Shown here: in pieces, positions 55,317 to 64,000 of the stretch
Layout of the letters: each line of letters starts with the position of its first letter
Position numbering within the stretch: position 1 is the first letter of the stretch
NCBI GenBank assembly: GCA_905221605.1
Contig: CAJNDS010000399.1
Coordinates: 62,001 to 126,000 of the forward strand
DNA from: Symbiodinium natans
Lineage: Eukaryota; Sar; Dinophyceae; Suessiales; Symbiodiniaceae
Length of the DNA stretch: 64,000 bases
Reading direction: 5' to 3'
Translations under genes and position numbers: made by a program
Notes under the pieces: model-generated
What the model was told of the DNA's origin: nothing
What the model saw: only the letters and a program-made list of their open reading frames with translations
Databases searched by the model: none

Positions 55317-57870
55317 CTTAAATCATTCAACGAGATGAACTATCCCAATGAGGGAAGCAGCTGCAAAGTCCCGAGGCTGTTGTGTTCGAGAACATGGCAA
55401 CCATTATGTCACTTTGCCTTCTTGATTGTTGTGCTTGCGCAGGTTCAAGGTTGAGGCACGCAGTGTCGGATCACGACAGGTTTTGCTTTTTTGAAATGTG
55501 GTCCGTGTTTGTCTGAGATAACAATGAGGGGGGATCCCCTTCAATGCGAAAACTCCAAAACCAGTTCTTTCCTTCCCATTGGAAAATCATGGGGAAATTA
55601 GGCGAGAAAAGGGAAGGGACTGGCACGACTTACTTTCGTAGAGAAGAGGAAGCGCTGGGTCCTCTGTTCGTTTAAAGGCTTGGCCATCGCAACTTTACAG
55701 CCAGTAACTTGTGGTCCTCAACATTGGCCTACCAAAAAAGTTTTATCATTGAGATCAGGGAGTCTTGCTGACATGCCCCCCCCTGGAACATCATTTCGTG
55801 GCCTGATCAAACAAGCGTTCTGATTTCTGGATGCATCATGCATCAGGCTCCAGTTTCCCAAGCTAAAAGAGCCCGGCCTTTTTAGTCGGAAGCCTTGGCC
55901 TTCAAATCCATGAGTCTCATGGCCTCACCAAAAAACCCAGCCAAGAAGCTTCGCATGAAAAACCCCACCAAGAAGAACTTCACATGAAGAAACCCACCAA
56001 AAAACTTCACATGATTGAGCCCCATTTAAGTGAATTTGTTTCTGAGGCTCCTCCTCTTTCAGCTTGATTGCCTGGCCTGATCAAATACGCCTTTGAACAA
56101 GAAATCTATGGTTTCTGGCGGCAGGTGGGCACCAGGTTCCAAAACTTCAATAACAAACTTGAATTAATAACTTCATAAATTAATAAGCTAATAAATGAAT
56201 AAATTACTAGAGCCTTGCCTTGCAATTTAAAGGAACGGCCTGCAACTCCTCTAGCTTGCTGGGCCTCGGGTTTCTGGGGCAGAAAGCAATTTGCCGGGCC
56301 TCCCAAAAAGAACATGGGGGCAGGCGTATGCGTTGCTTTAAAGAAGGCCCGCGCCCATCGGGGCTCAACAGCGGATTGTTTGTTTGGCTTTCTTAGCTCC
56401 GATGTTCGATTAGAAAGGCTTTTTGAGACAGAGGGGAAGTCTTGACTCGAAGCCTTGTTATGGATCGGGGTTGGAAGCCTGAATCCAGGGACTCTAGCTG
56501 CAGCGACATGCAGACGCCCAACCGCCCGTGCTGATCAGGGTCAAATTGCTCTACCCGGACCTAGCGGTGGCATCGCTGAATGGCGGTGTTGATGCCTGCG
56601 CAGGTGGAGGGGCAGGCAGTCCCCAGTGCCAGAAGAGCCTTTGGGGCACTTGGACGATTGGGAGCTTGGAAAGAAGTGTCAAGGCAGATCTGATCTTAGT
56701 TTTGAAGTTCTGTTTGTTGTTTAGGGTTATTCAGGATTTGATAATCTGATGGTGGGTCTTGACGGAGTCGTCTGACCCAGGACATCTACTTCAGTTCCAT
56801 TGCCTTCCTAGCAACCCGCAACCTTCCCTCCGCAGCAACCGTCTCATATCGCTCACCGACGCCCTCGCTGCCCTGCTGCCCCCTCATCTGCTCCTCTTGC
56901 TGTTCTGAATGCGGAGCCCGCAAACAGCCCCCCCCATCAGTCTCTTTGGAACGAGTTCTTAAGTCAGCGAAGGATCATCGCCAAGGCTTCAGCGGTGGGT
57001 GCAATGAGGCTTGGACTTCACATGTTGTCCGGTGCTTCGTGTCGGGACTTCTCTGAAGGTGTCGCAGTTCGGGGCCTGTGGGTTAGCTTCAAACCTCAAG
57101 TTTGTGAATTGACATGAAAAGCGAGTGGGAAATCAACCCTGCTTTGTGAGCTTTGAGTACATGGCCCAGTACCCAGTTCCACAGTTCGGCCATGCCTCGG
57201 GTACCAAATAAGAAGAGAGCCTCATAGGAGTGAGATGCCTAGAACACGCCCATGGAGCTTGAAGCGTTAAGCTCAAAACCGCCGATTCTGCGCAGATCCT
57301 GACCAGGTTTGAGAAGATAGTATGGGTTCAGTCAGAAAAAGTAGGCCTTTCAGGTTCACCTGCCCTTGCTGCAAATGGGTCTGCGCGGCGCACTGTCGCC
57401 CAGTGAGATCCTGCCAAACCTGCTCCAAAAGTGCCCAAGGTCATCGCAGTTCATGCCCACATGTTGGCTTCATTCTACTTGAAGCCGGTCGTTGAATGAA
57501 ACGCGGTCACACCAAGGTTTCAGACAGCAGCAGGTTTCTTGAGCATCTTTGTGATTCCTTTCATTGGAAGCTTGGCTGATTTGGGGGCGCCTGAGCATCG
57601 GCCTTCGAATTCCAATTGTGCTCTGCCTATACGACGAAGCCTGCAGACCGTAATCTGTCAACCACCTCCACAGCCCAGCTCAGTTGGTTGAAACTTGGGG
57701 ACTACACAAGGGAAATCATTGGTAGGAGCTTGTGCGTGCGGGCTTTCCTATGCGCCATAGGAGGTATGAAAGCTTCATGTTAAACCCCAAAGCTTGGACA
57801 ACTATAGTACACTCACCAATCTGCAAGGACCATCAGCCCAGACAAAAGTGCATCTTTTCAAATCTTTTCA
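55317..57870. other. No gene recognised; short repeats
   Basis: A three-copy tandem repeat of 27-29 bases (AACCCACCAA.AA.CTTCACATG type) lies at 55929-56012. An AT-rich patch lies at 56150-56205. Open frames at 56215-56445 and 56528-56749 have no motif. Confidence 0.45.
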
Positions 57871-58317
57871 CCACCGCACCCACGCACCCACGCACCCACA
57901 CGCCCACACGCCCCACGCACCCACCCACACACCTACACACACCTACACACACCTACACACACCTACACACACCTACACACACCTACACACACCTACACAC
58001 ACACACACACACCTACACACACCTACACACACCTACACACACACACACACACCTACACACACCTACACACACCTACACACACCTACACACACCTACACAC
58101 ACCTACACACACCCACACACCCACACACCCCCACACCCCCACACCCCCCCACCCCCGCACACGCACACGCAACACGCGCACGCGCGCACGCGCACACGCG
58201 CACACGCGCGCACGCGCACACACGCGCACACGCGCGCGCACACGCACACACGCACCACGCACCCGCGCACCCGCACACCCGCACACCCGCACACCCACAC
58301 ACGCACACCCGCACACC
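57871..58317. repeat. CACACCTA / CACGCG microsatellite
   Basis: About 450 bases of alternating purine-pyrimidine CA and CG steps: first CACCCACG, then many ACACACCT units, then CACGCG-rich. The His/Thr/Pro-rich frames are artefacts. Alternating CA/CG tracts can adopt Z-DNA (general knowledge). Confidence 0.95.
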
Positions 58318-59456
58318 CCGCGAAGCTACCCATCCTCATGCCTTTGCAAGTTTCCTTGCACCGCAATGTGGTAAGCGCACCTAGCCTTGACATTGCCGGA
58401 TTCTGATGTTCCAGAGCCACAAACCCGCAGACACCTGCAGAATGTCTTGCCTCCATAGAGGCGAACCTGCAGGCGTTAGCTGAAACCAAAACCTACATAG
58501 TAGCTTCCATTTTGTTTTCCATTATCCCTAGATTTTCCCTATATAGCACCCCAAAGTCCCCTTTATTCCCCACAAACAAATGGGTTCCCTCTCAAAGGTT
58601 CCTGCTCCGATCACTACGGCCGGCGGCCAATGCTGATCCTGGGCTGTCTGTCTTCAAAGGCGAGCACCTGAGCACGGTTTAGGGTTTAGGGTTCATGGCT
58701 TCGAAGACTCACAGACAACACCAAAACCCTGCCTTGTAGGGTTCTATGAGGGGATACATGGGGCCATATGGGGATAGTGGAAAAGAACGTGGAAACAACG
58801 AATTACCTTGAGTCAGAGCGCGGAACAGCATGTGAGCTATGCATAGTACACGGGGGGTTAGAAAGGGGAGTACTATGGGGGTTACTAATGGGGCTACTAG
58901 GAGCTCAGACTATGGCTCATTGGGCGGAGTGTATGAAACCATAGCTGCGTCAGTATGTTGGATGCTATGTGTAGGCGTCCACGGGGGGACCCTTCCGATG
59001 TCTGTCGACCTCCATTCTGCGCACTTCGCCACACCAAAGCTTTCACCCTGCTTCGGCAGAAAAGAAGTTGGACACTAATATTATTCAAACAAAGTCTTCA
59101 GACGCATACTAAGATGTTGCGCAGAGCGGGCGACTATGCGGCCGATCTTTCTGCCGAGACTTCCTCAGCGCAGGGTTCTCTCTCAACACCGCTGGTGCAG
59201 TATTACCATGGTATCGTTGCACAATGGTCGCCCCTGTCCCCCAATCATCAGTCGTATCCGTTGTCTTCTCCAAATTCCCCATACGACCCCTATATATCCC
59301 TTGTACAACCCCTTAGAATCCTTGGTGGTTTCCAATTTCTTTGCCATCATTGCTATATATTGCCTACGTTTGTATGAGCTTTGACTTGGACAGGCCAAGA
59401 AATTTCCCCTTTCTTGGGCTTAAGGTGGGCCAGTGGGATGGTCCTGTGCCTGACAG
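58318..59456. other. No assigned gene; telomere-type patch at 58676-58693
   Basis: GGTTTAGGGTTTAGGGTT occupies 58676-58693. An exon-like stretch after an AAG at 59113 encodes MLRRAGDYAADLSAETSSA, and one at about 59386-59470 encodes NFPFLGLKVGQWDGPVPD. Either may belong to the membrane-protein gene that follows. Confidence 0.35.
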
Positions 59457-60019
59457 GTTGCTCTCATTGCGCTGATTTGCGATGTCTACGCCGGAGACTC
59501 AGGGTAGTAGTGCTGCCGCTTGTGCTTTTCAGTAGGATGTCAGAAGCACAAGTCAAATTCGGTTCCACGTCGGTCGTTTACAGACGGCCGCGTTCGGCAA
59601 GATTCTCCGGCTTGGCCAAAAGCCGCCGCAGCTGTTGAAGCGTCCCATTGTTCTTGGTCATCAAACTTGGGATGACCATATGAGCGTTAAGTGGCAGCAC
59701 ATGTATGATCACCAGCAACTGTTTGACCCAGTAAGTGCAACGCAGAAGGGGTATCACTTTTGGACTGGCCCAAGTCCATAGCCAGCTAGTTGTGCAATGG
59801 TAGCAAGTACTTTCACCAATGCCAGAGGGGCAACCATGTGCAGGTGTGATGGTTGTGCCAGCATCGCTCGAAGCACCTGTTTTTGAGAGAAGGCCAAACC
59901 ACAAACGGGTTTCTGAGGTTGGCACATCCATTTACTACTTCTTCGTGGGTGCGATGATCCCGAACATTTTCTCTATCCCCATGCTGATGTGGTTCTTTGC
60001 TCAGTTGGGATTGGTTTGA
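59457..60019 (+). CDS. Exons of an unassigned membrane protein
   Basis: Exon-like segments on the + strand: 59457 to about 59501 (VALIALICDVYAGDS, after CAG), 59584-59730 (49 codons in phase, between TTTACAG and a canonical GTAAGT donor; contains KRPIVLGHQTWDDHMSVKW), and 59918-60019 (after TTTCTGAG; SIYYFFVGAMIPNIFSI then PMLMWFFAQLGLV and stop). The last two hydrophobic stretches fit a membrane helix pair at a C-terminus. A competing frame overlaps the first segment. A minus ORF at 59578-59931 is the shadow of the middle exon. I recognise no family. Confidence 0.4.
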
Positions 60020-63000
60020 AGGCCTTGGCCAAGAATTTGTGTGACCAAGTACGCTGAGACTACAATCTTGAAGCCCGGGCAGTGCTCCCAGCCCCAATAC
60101 GAAAGCGGTTGAGATCCCGGAAAAAGACATTCACGGACAGCATAGTTTGGGTTCAATGACTCTGCCCCAGCGGAACCATGACTCGGAACCATGTACTCTA
60201 CAGATTGCCCGCCAACACCTGGGTTTTGGGGGATGTCCTGGAGGTCTCCGAAAAGCGGGCATGAAAGGGTGTCTCTTTTGACGCGGTTCCGGGGCGCCGG
60301 TTCGGGAAACTGTGGAGGTTGTTTGGGACGCCAGGCGGCAGTCTTTGAGGCGCCTTGGAAATTGTTTACTGGCACGCTGGAGGCTGTTTGCTGCCGTTTT
60401 GGTTCGGGGTGAGGGGGTGTGCGCGGCCCTGCATGATTCGCGTGGAGCCCCAACATGCACCTTGCTTGGAAACTGAAACTTTCGTCCCTCGCCCCCCCCG
60501 CCTCCGTGGGAGCAACTTTCCATGAACAGGAGGTCGAACCATCGAACCCATTAATTACATCCTCGTTTTAAGGACTTGAAGAAGGGGTCCTCATTTTCGG
60601 AAACCCACACCAAAGTCAGGCTATGGATTTCTGACCAAACGCCGCCCAACGAGCGTGGGAAGATGTTCGGAAGACTGGCTGCGGCAACAAACATTGAAGG
60701 CGATATTGTCAGTGGCGGTGGGCTGCAAGAGCGTTGGACACAACATGTTGAGGTTCGGCTTGGAGTCAAGGGGTTGTGAGGCTAGATTTGGTGCGTTTCG
60801 TTGTGGGAGTAGATGTCGTCGCGGACAAGTTAGCTCCTGCACAAAGTCGATCTCAGGGTGCGATTGAAGCCGATGTCTTCGGGTTCTGTGCCTCCTAGAC
60901 TCGCCCCTGGGTCGTTAACCTGGAGTCTACAATCCTAGAAGCCCTAGGATCCACGACTCTCTGCGGAAGAGATCAGCCATCCCAGAAAACTTAAACCCCC
61001 AGAGATCCCGGACCCTTTTAACAAGTATGCTGAACTCACATGGAAGCCTTCGTCCTCAAAGCTCCACAGCAACCCCCTGTTTCAAAGGAGCTTTCGTCCT
61101 AAGCTGCTTTGAACCCTAGCCATGAACCCTGGAGGTGTTGTTGTTCCCTTCGTTGCTGTGCTGGCCCGCAATGGCAAAGTTGCTGTCTCTCTCCTTAAGT
61201 GATTTTTGGCAAGCTTGCCATTGGCAATGTGAGAGGATGTGGGGATGTCAGGTTGTTGCTCGGAGTTCCTAAGCCTTAAGCCTTAAACCCTAAACCCAGT
61301 GGGACTCTGGCGAGTGACCTGGAGGCCGCGTGGCTTTTGAGGCTAAGGGTGTCCCATTTTGGCGTGGTACATTACCTCTGAGGTCACTGTGTCAGAGTGA
61401 CGTGAGGCAAATGGAGATCCAAGACTTGCTGCGGCTAGAGGCTAGGTGGGGCTGGCGCCGCGGGACGTAAATGACACAGACCGTCCGACGGTTTTCGGCG
61501 CTCCGAAGGGTTGCGCGTCTTTCTTCCGGTGACCTCGTCTTGTCCCTGCGGAGCGGGTGCCTGATGGTGCGTGCAGTGCGGGTGGCAAAGAAAACCCTAA
61601 ACACATAGTTATTTCCCTGCAGAGTGTCCGAGAGGTCAGTTAAGTGGGTGGCAAAAAAACTGTGGGAGTCGATGTCTGCAAGATAAAGCGCAAACTGGAA
61701 AGCCAAAGGTTCAGCATTAATGATGTCAAGGGTCCGTGCTAACGCTTGCCGGGGAAGAGCATGCGAGTCGTCGTTTCCGGTAGTCTTTTGTCAGAACGAA
61801 TCTAGACGGTAATGAAGTTAATGTCCACTGGACTTTGCCCTCGGCCTCAGACTTCTGTCTGGTATTGTCACGTGGAAGCTGTCTCGCCATCTTTGAACTG
61901 GAGGGTAGCGAACTTCGAACAGTCAAGCTGAGGTAGTGCTCTTCGAATCTTCCAAGACCTGTAGCGAACAACAAAGACTGTCTTCTGAACTAGAATCTCA
62001 GACTTTTTCTCCTTCAGCCTCATCTTCGCTGAACCGCCCATGAGGCAGAGGCTTTATCAGGTCAACCTGGCCTGCCCCCCAACCTGACACTAACCATTTC
62101 CATCATGAGTACCGTCAAGGGAGAGAGATTGCATGCTGTTTTTGTTGAGATCTTCGCAGTAGCCCTACGTTTGCTTTCCCTCAATGTCCGCAGCATTGAA
62201 CAGAAGCTGACAGCAGATGTGATCTTCTTGAAGCTGAAGGTGCACAGCAGCTGTTGTCGCGTCACTACACGAAAGGACAGAGTGTGACCCAGCAGTATCT
62301 GCACATGCACAAGAAACCAAGACCCAAAAGCCAGCGTAAGTAAGGCAGCTTAGATGCGGTTCAGGAGGCTTTTGTTGCAAAGCAAGGATACCAGGACAAT
62401 GGACACTCCGATCACATGTCAACGCCCAACGATCCAAGGTTTTGGTCTTGGCCTTTGTCCGAGTCTTTGGGCTGTTGGTTCTGATTTGCTGCTTTTCTGC
62501 GAAGAGTTAAGTGCATAGAAGTGCAGAGGATGGCTGCAAGCTTCCGATATGTGAGGTTTCAGGTCTTGACCTGTCGAGGTGGATTTCGGGCTTTGCGCCT
62601 GTGTTTGTGGATGCTGTTTGATACAGTGGGATTGCACGGTGCATCAATCTCTTCGTGGTCTGTGCAACCTTGGACAGACTAAGCCAGAACTCCTGAACTC
62701 TTTACTCTTATGCAGGGGCGCAAGCCTTTGATTCAAATTTGCATTGTGTTTCATTGTTTTTCCTTTTGTGGTCTGAGAGGCTGTTGTTTTACGCCGCGTT
62801 TCTTGGGGGGATACGTAGCGGGGGCTCGCAGGTTGTTGTGTAACGGTTTTGGGCATTGGGGAAGGCTTAGGGTTTTCCGCAGGATCTAAACTTTCGAGGC
62901 TTGTTTTTTGCTTGCAGGACGTCCTACAGTTCTAGCAGATGCGTGGACGCTTTTGGTTTGGTACTTGCAAGTCACGCAGGAATGTCACACAGAGCTTGTA

Positions 63001-64000
63001 TACTTCGAGAAGTTCATATTAGTATCTCGGCGGTCTCGGCCGCTCCTCGAGTGTGTCGCTTCTTCCACTTCCTCTTTGGAGAGCCCAACGTGTCGTGTCG
63101 TCAGTCTTTGCCTCTTTACCTTCGTGGCATATCTTGGTGTTGTGTTTTCCTGTTCCATCTTGTCGCTTCGTCTTCGTCTCAGACCTTCATGTGTTCGCAC
63201 ATCTACAAAACATGTAATTCCTGATCAGCAGAGACAAAAAGCAGTAAATCCTAGATCGAGAAAACAGAAGGTAAACCAGGAAGGACATTATGGCGCTTGG
63301 CAAGCCGGCAGTGCGCCCCCCTTACGAAGCTTTATCGTCACGCTCCGCGCTTGTGCATGCCACCAGGTCTGACGCCAATTTTCTGGCAGTTAGTAGGGAA
63401 TGAATGGTGTTTAAAATTTCCTCTTCTATTACTTCAATCCTGACTAACAGCCAGCAAGCATGTGGTACTCTCAGTTCGTGAAGAGCTAAGTCGGCGTGCG
63501 CGAGTCTCGTCCGCCGGACATGCTGGATTCATCGGCCAGGACAACAAGGGATACAACGCATAGGCACTCCAAATCCCATGCACACCGGCTTTCGATCCTT
63601 GACTCGTCCAAGGGCTTCAGCAGGGACATAGGAAATGCCTCAGACGTCTTTCCAAAGCTTTGGGCTTTCCGTGACCTTGCTCATTGCTCATGGGTCAGAT
63701 CCCCAATGCAAACCTCTAGGCACAGAGGGCATTCAGCAGCCGAATAGAACGAGCTTTAAATCTGGGAGCCATAGCCCGTCCTGGTCATCCCTGAAGCGAC
63801 TACAAGCCAGGAGCATGTTTTCCGATGGGAGAAGTGCATTCTTTCAGCGCTGGCAAGCGGATTGCACTCAAGTTTGACCCTTTCGTCGGGGTGCTGGCTG
63901 GTTTAATGCAGTTTTGGGTTGTTGTTGGCGGAACTTGGTCAAGCTTCACAGTTCGGGCCCGCACCACAAGCTCAACCAGAGCCTCGTAATCTGCAACCTC
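60020..64000. other. No assigned gene; one telomere-type patch
   Basis: CCTTAAACCCTAAACCC lies at 61281-61297. A 60-codon + ORF at 62105-62287 (MSTVKGERLHAVFVEIFAVAL) is protein-like but unassigned. Other frames (60131-60523 minus, 62908-63372 without ATG, 63496-63747) lack motifs. Confidence 0.4.

Noticed and set aside
57732-58489. His/Thr/Pro-rich and Cys/Val-rich ORFs
   Set aside because: They come from the CACACCTA/CACGCG microsatellite.
61345-61365. CCATTTTGGC resembling the spliced-leader core
   Set aside because: Only ten bases match; the diagnostic CTCAAG end is absent (GTGGTA instead).
62908-63372. 154-codon + frame
   Set aside because: It has no ATG near the start and no recognisable domain; low-complexity Ser/Leu/Arg composition.
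1-64000. CRISPR arrays, bacterial operons, rRNA genes
   Set aside because: No evenly spaced identical repeats with unique spacers, no ribosome-binding-site-led gene strings and no conserved rRNA segments were seen.

Overview
The window looks like a draft nuclear scaffold from a dinoflagellate, plausibly a symbiodiniacean-type alga; the species call is inference. Four things point there. Coding exons are short and split by small introns whose donors are GA, GC or GT and whose acceptor is almost always AG followed by G. A 22-nt stretch at 27271-27292 matches the dinoflagellate spliced leader at 19 of 22 positions and sits in front of an intronless gene. Plant/dinoflagellate-type TTTAGGG repeats lie scattered inside the sequence. 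Every gene I can identify with confidence is on the + strand. A run of 100 N at 53202-53301 marks an assembly gap.

Left part (1-27 kb). After unassigned sequence and decayed coding-like fragments (1.4-2.5 kb) comes a six-exon type I metacaspase (5326-9622), whose first intron is filled with simple repeats and a nearly pure C tract. From 9.6 to 23 kb there are only candidate exons: an EF-hand-like series at 13.0-15.6 kb, a strand-ambiguous stretch at 16-18.2 kb and several unassigned ORFs. From 23.76 to about 25.77 kb, small exons assemble into an exostosin-family (GT47) glycosyltransferase that no single ORF reveals.

Middle (27-41 kb). A tRNA-like SINE head and the relic spliced leader precede a single-exon ankyrin plus acyltransferase (FabD-like) gene at 27392-28957. 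From about 31.2 to 41.3 kb many tiny exons carry tetratricopeptide (TPR) helices and probably form one long gene. One of its large introns holds two ~51-bp minisatellite blocks, a CGCGGAAGG array, a second SINE-like copy and a MITE-like hairpin.

Right-centre (41.9-49.3 kb). This is the densest part: a secreted Cys-rich protein, sulfotransferase 1, an MFS-like transporter, sulfotransferase 2, and a scrap of a second transporter 3' end. The order shows that a sulfotransferase-transporter unit was duplicated and the second transporter mostly lost. The secretory signals and membrane segments suggest secretory-pathway and membrane work, but no shared pathway can be proved.

Right end (49.3-64 kb). 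Mostly repeats: pyrimidine- and G-rich DNA, two tandem-repeat blocks around the N gap, five interstitial TTTAGGG patches (47-61 kb) and a long CA-rich microsatellite. Exons of an unassigned membrane protein lie at 59.4-60.0 kb.
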